Shown: positions 1 through 6,940 of the stretch, in pieces
Position numbering within the stretch: position 1 is the first letter of the stretch
Layout: each line of letters begins with the position of its first letter
Source of the DNA: an uncultured Ruminococcus sp.
GTDB taxonomy: Bacteria > Bacillota > Clostridia > Oscillospirales > Ruminococcaceae
NCBI GenBank assembly: GCA_902796865.1
Contig: CADBQZ010000047.1
Span: 1-10,545 of the forward strand
DNA: 10,545 bases
Direction: 5' to 3'
The notes under the pieces: generated by a model
Databases searched by the model: none
The model's input: the letters and a program-made list of their open reading frames with translations, nothing else
Told to the model about the DNA's origin: nothing
Made by a program: the position numbers and the translations under genes

Positions 1-1
1 T

Positions 2-505
2 CCGAATACTGCCGATATAAGCCTTAAATTCAGTGAGAAATCATATCTTTATACTAATATTGACAGCTTTGACATACACCCGAACTATATAGGACATTTT
101 CTCATTGCCGAGGAAATAATCGAAACGCTGGACATTACCGGAGATATGACTGCGCTCAAAGAAGCAGCAAACAGCATTCCATACGGGACATTCTCGCAGT
201 TTCCTGACTATTTAAAACTTGAAATTGATGAAATATCCAACGGTCAGCTCCGAAGAGGCGGCCTTGAACAGGTTATCGAAAGGGCAAATGCCGCAGCCAA
301 AGAAAATAATACTGAGAGTACAGAAAGTGCTGAAAATACCGAAACTACCGAAATAGCTTCCGAAGCCAAAACGACAGAAACGACTAAAAAAAAAAAAAAA
401 AGCAAAACAAAGGCTGTTATTTCAAAAGTATTTTTAGTTCTGGGCGCAATGCTTATATTTGCCGCATCAGTACTCAGATTTGTAAGAAAGAGGAAAAACA
501 AATGA
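2..505 (+). CDS. SGNH/GDSL-family hydrolase, C-terminal part with membrane anchor (5' partial)
   Basis: The frame is open from the left edge to a TGA at 503-505, so the start lies outside the window; the ATG at 146 is internal. The visible 167 residues begin in the last conserved block of the SGNH hydrolase fold. The sequence SFDIHPNYIGH, encoded at about 68-100, supplies the Asp and His of the Ser-Asp-His triad; the Gly-Asp-Ser block would lie upstream. A Thr/Glu-rich linker follows (about 300-385), then a run of five lysines encoded by 16 consecutive A, then one hydrophobic helix (about 416-480) and a basic tail RFVRKRKNK. This suggests an extracytoplasmic esterase or deacylase domain tethered by a C-terminal membrane segment. 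The stop overlaps the next gene's ATG (ATGA), implying translational coupling to the glycosyltransferase. The substrate is unknown; an acyl group on a surface glycan is an inference from the neighbour. The family call rests on one block and the layout. Confidence 0.72.
   Translation, partial: PNTADISLKFSEKSYLYTNIDSFDIHPNYIGHFLIAEEIIETLDITGDMTALKEAANSIPYGTFSQFPDYLKLEIDEISNGQLRRGGLEQVIERANAAAKENNTESTESAENTETTEIASEAKTTETTKKKKKSKTKAVISKVFLVLGAMLIFAASVLRFVRKRKNK
386..401 (+). repeat. A16 homopolymer inside a coding region
   Basis: Sixteen consecutive A encode five lysines between the linker and the membrane helix of the SGNH protein. Tracts of this length are prone to replication and transcriptional slippage. 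Losing one A reaches a TAG at 435-437 and yields an unanchored protein. Gaining one A stays open without a stop up to and into the glycosyltransferase frame at 502. Confidence 0.95.
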
Positions 506-1473
506 TATTACATCTTGTGATCCCCTGCTACAACGAACAGGAAGTACTTGAAACTACCGCTGATGCCCTACAGAAAAAATTTGAAAAACTTATATCAGAC
601 AAAAAAATATCCGATAAAAGCCGTATAGTTTTCGTAGATGACGGTTCAAAAGACGATACATGGAGCATAATAGAAAAGCTCCACGAAAAAGACCCTGTTT
701 TCAGCGGTATCAAGCTGTCACGAAACAGAGGGCATCAGAATGCGCTCCTTGCAGGGCTTATGACCGTAAAGGAAAGCTGCGATGCCGCAATATCGCTTGA
801 TGCCGATCTACAGGATAATATTGATGCCATAGACGAAATGATAGATAAATATAAAGAAGGCTGTGATATCGTTTACGGTGTGCGGAGTGCAAGAAAAACA
901 GATACCTTTTTCAAAAGGTTCACAGCCGAGAGCTTTTATAAAATACTTTCAAAAATGGGCGTAGAAGTAACCTATAACCATGCCGACTACCGTCTTATGA
1001 GCAAAAGAGCGCTTGAAAAACTAAGCGAATTCAAAGAAGTCAATCTATTTTTGAGGGGTATTGTCCCTATGATAGGCTTCCGCTCAGACAAAGTGTATTA
1101 CGAGCGTCAGAAGCGCATGGCAGGAGAATCAAAATATCCTCTCAAAAAAATGCTCGCATTTGCGTTTGAGGGAGTTACTTCCCTTTCAATAAAGCCTATA
1201 AGATTCATAACATTTTTAGGTATCGGGATATTTACAGTAAGTATAATAATGCTCATATATTTCCTTATAAGGCATTTTACCGGCGGTACTATACACGGCT
1301 GGACATCGCTTGCTGTATCCGTTTGGGCCATAGGCGGACTTCAGCTCCTCTCTATCGGTGTCATAGGCGAATATATCGGAAAGATATATCTTGAAACGAA
1401 GCATCGGCCTAAATATATAATAGAGGAATACCTAAGCGATAATGATAATGACAATGCCGATCATAATAAATAA
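502..1473 (+). CDS. Family 2 glycosyltransferase, GtrB/DPM1-like (polyprenyl-phosphate type)
   Basis: 323 residues. The N-terminal GT-A domain shows the family 2 opening VIPCYNEQE (residues 6-14), the DDGSKDDTW motif (46-54), the SRNRGHQNA segment (73-81), the metal- and nucleotide-binding DADLQD (100-105), and GESKYP (208-213), typical of the GtrB/dolichol-phosphate-mannose synthase branch. Two membrane helices follow (about 236-258 and 267-293), then the usual LETKHRPKYI tail. Enzymes of this type move a sugar from a nucleotide donor onto undecaprenyl phosphate at the cytoplasmic face, supplying lipid-linked sugar for cell-wall or surface glycan decoration; the sugar cannot be read from sequence. 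The length is normal for the family. The ATG overlaps the preceding stop by 4 bp and has an AGAGGA site 7 bases upstream. The Asp/Asn-rich C-terminus (DNDNDNAD) is unremarkable. It converges on feoB with 5 bp between the stop codons. Confidence 0.9.
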   Translation: MILHLVIPCYNEQEVLETTADALQKKFEKLISDKKISDKSRIVFVDDGSKDDTWSIIEKLHEKDPVFSGIKLSRNRGHQNALLAGLMTVKESCDAAISLDADLQDNIDAIDEMIDKYKEGCDIVYGVRSARKTDTFFKRFTAESFYKILSKMGVEVTYNHADYRLMSKRALEKLSEFKEVNLFLRGIVPMIGFRSDKVYYERQKRMAGESKYPLKKMLAFAFEGVTSLSIKPIRFITFLGIGIFTVSIIMLIYFLIRHFTGGTIHGWTSLAVSVWAIGGLQLLSIGVIGEYIGKIYLETKHRPKYIIEEYLSDNDNDNADHNK

Positions 1474-1478
1474 TTATT

Positions 1479-3557
1479 TCAGATCATGACTGAGACTGCA
1501 TTTATAATACTGCAAAGCGTTATGCCGACTGCTGTTGGCAATGCGATAGCTGCAAGCATACATTTTACGCTTGCAGTTTCTTTTTTTATTGTAAGGCAGG
1601 CTGTGGCGCAAGGGAAATGGAAAAGTGTGAATATTGCCGTACAAACAGCTGTTACTGCTGTCCAGCCGCTTTCTTTAAGTATACTCAGCATCTCTGCATC
1701 GCTCACTTCATTTAATGTACCTGTCGATAAATAACACATAACTATTATTGGCATGACTATCTCATTTGCCGGTGCCCCCAGAATAAACCCTAAAAGTATT
1801 GCTCCGTCAAGCCCGATAACGCTTCCTACAGGCTCTAAAATACCCGATAAAAAGCTTAGGATATTTGTATCCCCGATATTGATATTCGCAAGAAGCCATA
1901 TTATAATCCCTGCCGGCGCTGCCGCTGCACAGGCTCTTGCAAGAACAAATACCGTTCTGTCGAATACCGACCGCACTATGACCCTGCCTATCTGGGGGAC
2001 ACGATAAGGCGGAAGCTCTAGTATAAACTCCGACTGCTCTCCTTTAAGCACTGTCTTTGAAAGCAAAAAAGAAATACCAAGTGTCACAAACACAGCAAAA
2101 AGTATCAAACATAGCATTATAGCAGCGGAAACTGCGCTGTTTACATTATTTTTTGAAATAATACTGAAAAAAACTGTTATAAGAAAGATAAGAGTCGGGA
2201 ATCTTCCGTTGCAAGGCATAAAATTATTTGTAAGTATCGCTGTGAGCCGCTCACGCTTCGATCCGATTATACGGCATCCGGTAACGCCTGCTGCATTACA
2301 CCCAAGCCCCATAGCCATTGTGAGCGGCTGTTTTCCGCAGCCGCCGAATCTTGAAAATATCCCGTCGAGCATAAAAGCAGCTCTCGGTAAAAAGCCTATA
2401 TCCTCTAAAAGTGTAAACAATGGAAAGAATATAGCCATAGGCGGCAGCATGACCGACACTACCCATGCAAGCACACGGTATATACCATTTACCGCAAGAT
2501 CTCTAAGACTATCTGCACAATTTAAATATTTAAGCAGGTCATCAAGCCTTTTTCCTATATAAAAAAGCCCTTTTGACAAAAGCCTTGACGGATAATCAGA
2601 GCCTGCTGCCGTAAGCCAGAAGATCACCGCAAGTACCCCCAGAAGTATCGGTATGCCGAATAACCTGCTTGTCAATATCCTGTCTATTTTAAGGTCACGG
2701 TCGTTAATTTTTCCAAAACTTACACATTCAGAGCATATTTCATGACATTTTTCCATTATGCCCGCCGCAAGCTGTTCAGACACGCTTTCGGGATCCAGTC
2801 CGTATTCTTTCAGTATAACCGATATCTTATCACATATTTCGGCGATATTATCATAAGGCAATATACGTTTTGTTATATCGCTGTCCGCTTCCATAAGCCT
2901 TAAAGCCGCCCACCTTGTATTTATACCGTCCGGAATATACGGCTTTATTATAAGGCTTACTTCCTCTGCTGCTTTTTCAATATTTTCTTTATATCTTAAA
3001 AAAATACTATTATTATCATTTTTACATGAAAGAGCCAAAAGCTCGTCACACAGCCTGTCAAGTCCTTTTTTCTGTTTTGCACACATACCAATAACCGGAA
3101 CGCCCAAACAGTCAGACAATTTATCTGTATCTATCAAAATATTCTTTCGCTTTGCTTCGTCCATAAGATTTACACATACTATAACTCTTTTCCCGGTCTC
3201 CAGTATCTGAAGCACAAGCCCCAGATTTCTTTCAAGACTTGCTCCGCCGCAGACTACTACCACCGCATCGCTTTTTTCAAAGCATATCATATTTCTTGCA
3301 GCTTTTTCGTCTTCCGAATCTGCTGCTAAAGAATATGTCCCCGGAATATCAGCTATATTAAATCTTTTTCCGGAATATTCAAATTGTCCCTCAGCACTTG
3401 AAACGGTCTTTCCTGCCCAGTTGCCGGTATGCTGATGCATTCCTGTAAGAGCATTGAAAACTGTCGATTTTCCAACATTCGGGTTTCCGGCGAGTATAAG
3501 CGATACTTCTTCAATTTTATTTACTTTTTTATCTTTCTTACAACAAGCTATTCTCAT
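1479..3557 (-). CDS. feoB: Ferrous iron transport protein B (FeoB), GTP-gated Fe(II) importer
   Basis: 692 residues from the chosen ATG. The N-terminal G domain shows the P-loop GNPNVGKS (24-31), the switch region TGNWAGKTV (44-52), DIPG (70-73), NLMD (130-133) and the G5 segment CAKQKKG (159-165). A helical insertion domain follows. From about residue 296 the membrane part carries the FeoB core motifs GLGCNAAGVTGCR (417-429), NNFMPCNGRFPT (444-455) and GAPANEIVMPI (594-604). It imports ferrous iron across the cytoplasmic membrane, which suits an anaerobe. It is somewhat shorter than the E. coli protein (about 770), mainly at the C-terminus. The ATG at 3557 is preferred to the in-frame GTG at 3566 because AAGGTGA (3569-3563) sits 5 bases before the ATG, while the GTG lies inside that site. 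No feoA is adjacent, so FeoA must be encoded elsewhere or be absent. A short N-terminal CCKKDKK stretch precedes the G domain. Confidence 0.96.
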   Translation of the reverse strand: MRIACCKKDKKVNKIEEVSLILAGNPNVGKSTVFNALTGMHQHTGNWAGKTVSSAEGQFEYSGKRFNIADIPGTYSLAADSEDEKAARNMICFEKSDAVVVVCGGASLERNLGLVLQILETGKRVIVCVNLMDEAKRKNILIDTDKLSDCLGVPVIGMCAKQKKGLDRLCDELLALSCKNDNNSIFLRYKENIEKAAEEVSLIIKPYIPDGINTRWAALRLMEADSDITKRILPYDNIAEICDKISVILKEYGLDPESVSEQLAAGIMEKCHEICSECVSFGKINDRDLKIDRILTSRLFGIPILLGVLAVIFWLTAAGSDYPSRLLSKGLFYIGKRLDDLLKYLNCADSLRDLAVNGIYRVLAWVVSVMLPPMAIFFPLFTLLEDIGFLPRAAFMLDGIFSRFGGCGKQPLTMAMGLGCNAAGVTGCRIIGSKRERLTAILTNNFMPCNGRFPTLIFLITVFFSIISKNNVNSAVSAAIMLCLILFAVFVTLGISFLLSKTVLKGEQSEFILELPPYRVPQIGRVIVRSVFDRTVFVLARACAAAAPAGIIIWLLANINIGDTNILSFLSGILEPVGSVIGLDGAILLGFILGAPANEIVMPIIVMCYLSTGTLNEVSDAEMLSILKESGWTAVTAVCTAIFTLFHFPCATACLTIKKETASVKCMLAAIALPTAVGITLCSIINAVSVMI
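1549..1590 (+). terminator. Intrinsic terminator of the SGNH-glycosyltransferase transcript, inside feoB
   Basis: An 8-bp perfect stem CTGCAAGC (1550-1557) / GCTTGCAG (1569-1576), extendable by a G-T pair, has an 11-nt loop and is followed by TTTCTTTTTTTATT on the plus strand. It lies about 76 bp past the glycosyltransferase stop, within the antisense of feoB codons near its C-terminus. There is no room for a terminator between the two stop codons. Confidence 0.6.
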
Positions 3558-3606
3558 AACTATCACCTTATTCCGTATTTTATGATATTTTAAAATATTT
3601 ATTTTT

Positions 3607-3635
3607 TATAAAAGCATATATGGTATGCCCGTCAA
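3607..3635 (-). promoter_or_regulatory. Probable feoB promoter
   Basis: On the minus strand a -35 TTGACG (3635-3630) lies 17 bases from a -10-like TTTATA (3612-3607), about 50 bases upstream of the feoB start codon. The -35 is good and the -10 only fair; TATAAA two bases further on is an alternative -10. Two inverted repeats overlap or fill this promoter and are listed separately. Confidence 0.5.
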
Positions 3636-3653
3636 TTACGAACGTAACTTGAC
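3614..3653. promoter_or_regulatory. Two inverted repeats at the feoB promoter (candidate operators)
   Basis: GCATA-N5-TATGC (3614-3628) sits between the -35 and -10 of the feoB promoter. An imperfect palindrome (3631-3653) reads GTCAA-TTACG-AA-CGTAA-C-TTGAC and covers the -35. Its two outer arms each form a TTGAC -35 core, one per strand. Neither resembles the classical Fur or DtxR/IdeR boxes. Placement suggests repressor binding, possibly iron- or metal-responsive, but that is inference. Confidence 0.4.
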
Positions 3654-3710
3654 ATTAAATACATCAAAAAACAATAATATCCGCTATAATAAATTTATGC
3701 TTTAAAATAT

Positions 3711-3740
3711 AAAAAAATTACCGGCACAAAAGTGCCGGTA
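3711..3740 (-). terminator. Intrinsic terminator of the DUF378 gene
   Basis: A perfect 9-bp stem TACCGGCAC / GTGCCGGTA (3719-3727 and 3732-3740) with a 4-nt loop is followed on the minus strand by ATTTTTTT. It lies about 67 bp past the DUF378 stop and upstream of the feoB promoter, separating the two transcripts. Confidence 0.88.
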
Positions 3741-3806
3741 TCAAGGAAGTCTGTAAAGCTGCGGCAGAAGTAATACATACTCCCTTGAGTTTAAAAGCAT
3801 CATGCT

Positions 3807-4022
3807 TTAAGAATCCGATGCTTCTATCAAACGTTCATGTGAACGGAAAAGCAGTGTTATACACCAAAGCGCTGAAACAGCGACTAAGATATATACTGCT
3901 CTGCTGAGTGTCGCATCAGAACCTCCGAACAGCCAGGATACAAAGTCGAACTGGAAAATACCTACAAGTCCCCAGTTAAGACCGCCGATTATCAGCAGAA
4001 TAAGTGCTATTCTATCCCACAT
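3807..4022 (-). CDS. DUF378 family small membrane protein
   Basis: 71 residues, beginning MWDRIALILLIIGGLNWGLVG. The GGLNWGLVG motif (13-21), FGG (32-34) and a second hydrophobic segment from about residue 43 to 58 are characteristic of the two-helix DUF378 membrane proteins. Their biochemical role is unknown, so none is assigned. The ATG at 4022 is chosen because GAGGTG (4035-4030) sits 7 bases upstream and because DUF378 proteins begin right before the first helix. The same frame is open further upstream to an ATG at 4115, but that 31-residue basic extension has no family counterpart and runs through a palindrome. The gene is transcribed alone, ending at the terminator 3711-3740. A 9-bp inverted repeat lies just before its ribosome binding site. 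Confidence 0.85.
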   Translation of the reverse strand: MWDRIALILLIIGGLNWGLVGIFQFDFVSWLFGGSDATLSRAVYILVAVSALWCITLLFRSHERLIEASDS

Positions 4023-4042
4023 TTTTTTACACCTCGATTCTC

Positions 4043-4063
4043 TGAACATTATCGTAATGTTCA
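4043..4063. promoter_or_regulatory. Perfect 9-bp inverted repeat before the DUF378 ribosome binding site
   Basis: TGAACATTA-TCG-TAATGTTCA, ending 7 bases upstream of the GAGGTG site. It may be a DNA operator or, if transcribed, a 5' UTR hairpin. There is no T-tract after it in the minus direction, so it is not a terminator. No convincing -35/-10 pair was found for this gene. Confidence 0.5.
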
Positions 4064-4206
4064 TATGACTATTATTTTCTCTGTGTTGTATTTTATTCCG
4101 TTTTTCTTCTGACACTTTTTTCTTTTTCTGACAAAAATAAATTTGAGTTTTTATTTACCATTCACTCTGATTTCATTTATTTATCACATTGATAGTGCAT
4201 AATATA

Positions 4207-4316
4207 CTTGTCGGATGAAACCGACAAGCTGAAAAGTTTTTATAATTTCATCTCCTCTGAAATTATGTCACTCTCTTTAAGAGCTGCATGGCTTTGCCAT
4301 GCAGCTCTCTTTTTTT
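4207..4316 (+). ncRNA. Candidate small non-coding RNA of three hairpins
   Basis: Three consecutive hairpins lie on the plus strand with no open reading frame that fits: CTTGTCGG/CCGACAAG (4207-4214 and 4221-4228, loop ATGAAA), ATAATTTCA/TGAAATTAT (4242-4250 and 4258-4266, loop TCTCCTC), and a strong terminator hairpin with a long T-tract (4280-4316). The first hairpin begins a few bases after TGCATAATATA, a possible extended -10, but no good -35 is visible, so the 5' end is uncertain. It is divergent from DUF378 and convergent with the cellulase, so the terminator belongs to no neighbouring protein gene. The exposed pyrimidine loop could pair with GA-rich ribosome binding sites; this is inference. 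The family is not recognised. Confidence 0.5.
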
Positions 4317-4322
4317 ATTTTT
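4280..4322 (+). terminator. Strong intrinsic terminator of the candidate small RNA
   Basis: A 13-bp perfect stem (4280-4292 and 4296-4308; arm GAGCTGCATGGC) with a TTT loop is followed by CTTTTTTTATTTTTT on the plus strand. Confidence 0.9.
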
Positions 4323-4362
4323 TAAAAAAGATCGGTCTGAAGCAAAAAAGCATCAGACCGAT
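4323..4362 (-). terminator. Intrinsic terminator of the cellulase gene
   Basis: A 10-bp perfect stem ATCGGTCTGA / TCAGACCGAT (4331-4340 and 4353-4362) is followed by CTTTTTT on the minus strand, 22 bp past the cellulase stop. It stands tail to tail with the small-RNA terminator. Confidence 0.9.
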
Positions 4363-4383
4363 AAATTCATATCATATTAAATT

Positions 4384-6240
4384 TTACTCTGAATATACTT
4401 TAAAGGTCACATCTTTGCCTTTGAGGAATTCATTCAAAAGCACAAGATCCGCTGTAGTGATAGTGCCGTCTCCGTTCGTATCCATTGGGCTTGCATAGAG
4501 CGCATCTATAAAATCGTCATTTAAAAGAGCATTTTTAAGTGCGATCGAATCGAAAACGTTTACTTTCTTATCCACTACTATATCGCCGGGGATAAAATCA
4601 ACATTTGGTCTTTCTGTCGGCTTTTGGGTAGGCTTTTCTGTCGGATCATCATTATCTGTCGGAACAGTTGCAGGCTCTTTAGGCTGAGTAGAACCGTCCG
4701 AGTCAAGATTGCTTCCTTCCGATGAAGCGTATGTTTTATAATAATCAGAAACAGATATACCATTTGCGCCGAGAGCCTTCTGGTGATCAAGACCTATGTA
4801 CTTTCCGGTCGTTGATGTCTGCCACAGGGACGGTTCAAAAAGATTGTATTTGTCCATATCCCATGTGCTGAAATCATATCCGAGAAGTCCGCCTGTATCG
4901 CCCGAATTCGGGTTCAGGCACCAGAACGTATGGTTGATATGATTGTCTATCATGTAATCACGAAGAAGCTCCATCCACTTCTGGTTGTCGCCGTTATCCA
5001 TAAATCCGCCCCATTCACCGATAAGAAGCGGCGCTATGTCTTTATCGTTGATGTATGCCCATGTATTATACCAATAATCATCAAGCAGAGTCTGGGTCGT
5101 GAAAGTCTTTTTGAACCATGTCTGCTCGTATACAGAAGGACCGTAATCGTGTGGCGAATAAACTATCTGACTGTTTAAAGTATCGCTTCCGAAGTCTACA
5201 GGATAATCCTTAACACCTCTTAGGTTTCCGCCCCATCATGCGCCGTACCACGGCGAAACATCAGCAGGTGCTTCCCATATATCAGCCGTATCATAGGTAT
5301 AGCCCTTTTCGGTCTTAGGATACTGTTCAACACCCTCGATAAGGATAAGAGCATTCGGATTCACACTAAGTATAGATTTACCGCACTTTTCAGCAGCATA
5401 CTTCCAGTTGTTTGCATCTTCCGAATTGTCCCACTTAGCGATAGTATCAGGGCAGGTCGTGCCGTCATATCCACGTTTTCCGTGCGGCTCGTTTTTAAGG
5501 TCGTATGCTAAGATCGTATCATCGTTTGCATATCTCTTTGCAAGCCATGTTACAGAATCTATCCACATCTTTTCGGTAACTTCAGCGCCGGCACCGTCTT
5601 CCATTTTTGCCATGCCTTCGCTTTTATCGTTGTTGCCGTTATAATACCAAAGCTCATAGCTATGACCTGAATTGTGCGCCGTAGGGCTGTGAACGTCGAT
5701 AAGCGCCTTGATACCATGTTCCTTCAGCTTTTTCATTATAGCATCGAATATCTCAAGGCTTGTCTTTAAAGTTTTACCGTCCTCGGTAACAAAGTCCCTG
5801 TTCTTGTCGCCGTATGTACCAGCCTTCGTGATAGAGCCGTCCTCACCGACTACATCCTTCGGCGGACTATAAGTAGCTGTAACGCTCTTAACAGGATTAG
5901 GTGTTCCATTCATCCACGAAACAAGAAGCTCGGTTGAAATAGGGAATCTGATAATGTTGATGCCCTTGTCAGCAACACCTGTCAGAAAATCGTCACAGTC
6001 AGCGGCATAAAGACCGTGCGGAACATTTTCAGAGCAGTTAAGTCCGAACCAGTTTGCACCGGTGAGCCATACCTGATTTCCCTGCGAGTCGTAAAGTCTG
6101 CTTCCGACCGCATGAAGCCAGTCGTCATTGTTTGAATCAACAGCCTCGGTAACGGTGATATTGCCAAATGGAAGTATCACACCGGCCGCCGCAACAGTAA
6201 GTGCTGCTGCCGCAGCAATAAGCTTGTTTTTAATTTTCAT
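4384..6240 (-). pseudogene. Secreted GH5 endoglucanase with dockerin, interrupted by one in-frame TGA
   Basis: The frame spans 618 residues if the TGA at 5238-5236 (codon 335) is read through. A signal peptide (about 1-33) precedes a GH5 domain resembling Acidothermus E1 (probably subfamily GH5_1): GANWFGLN (61-68), DVHSP with His184, the acid/base in NEP (Glu251), and the nucleophile in IGEWGG (Glu409). A Pro/Thr linker (about 513-548) leads to a type I dockerin (about 552-613). Its second calcium loop, [12 protein letters not shown], is canonical; the first, [12 protein letters not shown], has Val in place of the usual Asn. The dockerin implies binding to a cohesin scaffold outside the cell and hydrolysis of beta-1,4-glucan. 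The TGA replaces the first Trp of the family's WWGGN motif, and frame and homology continue unbroken. Without readthrough the 334-residue product lacks nucleophile and dockerin. The ATG has GGGAGG upstream and a perfect promoter. No degradation beyond the single stop is seen. Confidence 0.88.
5236..5238 (-). other. In-frame TGA stop at a conserved tryptophan position of the cellulase
   Basis: Flanking codons read W-Y-G-A-TGA-W-G-G-N-L. A single change from TGG would restore WWGGNL. TGA is the normal stop of four other genes in the window (503, 1481, 6334 and 6939), which argues against reassignment to Trp. Confidence 0.95.
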
Positions 6241-6284
6241 TTATATCCTCCCTCAATAAATAAAATAATTTGATCCCTACATTC

Positions 6285-6313
6285 ATTATATAACATTATC
6301 AAAAATTTGTCAA
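6285..6313 (-). promoter_or_regulatory. Consensus sigma-A promoter of the cellulase gene
   Basis: A perfect TTGACA (6313-6308), a 17-base spacer and a perfect TATAAT (6290-6285). Transcription would start near 6278, giving a leader of about 38 nt that contains GGGAGG 7 bases before the ATG. The promoter begins about 18 bp past the stop of the upstream gene, with no terminator between, so readthrough from the epimerase transcript is also possible. Confidence 0.85.
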
Positions 6314-6331
6314 CATAAAGAAATGAATTTG

Positions 6332-6940
6332 TCAGGATATTTTTCTTTTCAAATAACATTCATCTGCATAAAATGTCATATTTATCCCCGTATCCCTGAC
6401 AATTGTTCCCTTAGGAGAAGCAAGCATTTTGATAGTTACGTAAACATCTCCGACCGCACCAGCAACGTTGCCTATCTGTACAAGATATGGAACATATCCC
6501 CAGCCGTCCGGCACTATAAGCTGTAATACAGTTAAAATAATACCAAAAACGCAAAGCGGCGCTAAAGCTATAATAGTATACGAACGCTTGTTAAAATATA
6601 TATCACTACCTGCATAGGCATAAATTCCTGTGAATCCGTAATAAGCCTTTTGACCGCTCATGATCTTTATGAAAATGCCGTGCGTTATCTCGTGTGCATA
6701 TATATATATTCCATAGCAGATAAGCATTGCAATAAGTTTTATAAAAAACTCAAAAGAACCGTTATCCAGGAACGAAAAAACATCAACCCCCATAAATATC
6801 GGTATCACCACCATGGCGGATGCGACCACAAGTGCGGCAATATTTACGATAAGAGCTGTCTTTTTATCCTCCTGCAATTTAAGGTGAAACAGTTCCCTGT
6901 AGCCGCTTGGAAGCTCATTATAATTTCCATTCTTTATCAT
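6332..6940 (-). CDS. DUF3267 family putative zincin membrane metalloprotease
   Basis: 202 residues. A zinc-protease HEITH motif (83-87) directly follows a hydrophobic segment (about 66-82); the other membrane segments are about 29-50, 121-143 and 146-170. The later motif NVAGAVGDVY (158-167) and the ending VRDTGINMTFY (181-191) match the DUF3267 putative zincin peptidases. Asp165 in the GD pair is a candidate third metal ligand, by analogy with membrane-embedded proteases. It is probably an integral membrane protease of unknown substrate; activity is inferred from the motif only. The ATG overlaps the epimerase stop by 4 bp (ATGA), and no good ribosome binding site precedes it, so translation probably depends on coupling. 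It ends in TGA just before the cellulase promoter. The pairing with a sugar epimerase is functionally unexplained. Confidence 0.85.
   Translation of the reverse strand: MIKNGNYNELPSGYRELFHLKLQEDKKTALIVNIAALVVASAMVVIPIFMGVDVFSFLDNGSFEFFIKLIAMLICYGIYIYAHEITHGIFIKIMSGQKAYYGFTGIYAYAGSDIYFNKRSYTIIALAPLCVFGIILTVLQLIVPDGWGYVPYLVQIGNVAGAVGDVYVTIKMLASPKGTIVRDTGINMTFYADECYLKRKIS

Noticed and set aside
1486..2562. Plus-strand open frames opposite feoB
   Set aside because: All are antisense to conserved FeoB coding sequence and have no family resemblance or ribosome binding site.
3558..3566. feoB GTG start at 3566
   Set aside because: This GTG lies inside the AAGGTGA ribosome binding site that serves the ATG at 3557.
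4023..4115. N-terminal extension of DUF378 to ATG 4115
   Set aside because: The extension is basic, not seen in the family, and crosses the palindrome. The ATG at 4022 has a well-spaced GAGGTG.
4208..4498. Plus-strand open frame of 96 codons over the small RNA and the cellulase end
   Set aside because: It runs through two terminators and the antisense of the dockerin, has no ribosome binding site and shows no family resemblance.
5236..5238. TGA read as tryptophan (alternative code) or as selenocysteine
   Set aside because: TGA terminates four other genes here and TGG is used for all other Trp codons. The position is a conserved Trp rather than Cys, and no convincing SECIS-like hairpin follows.
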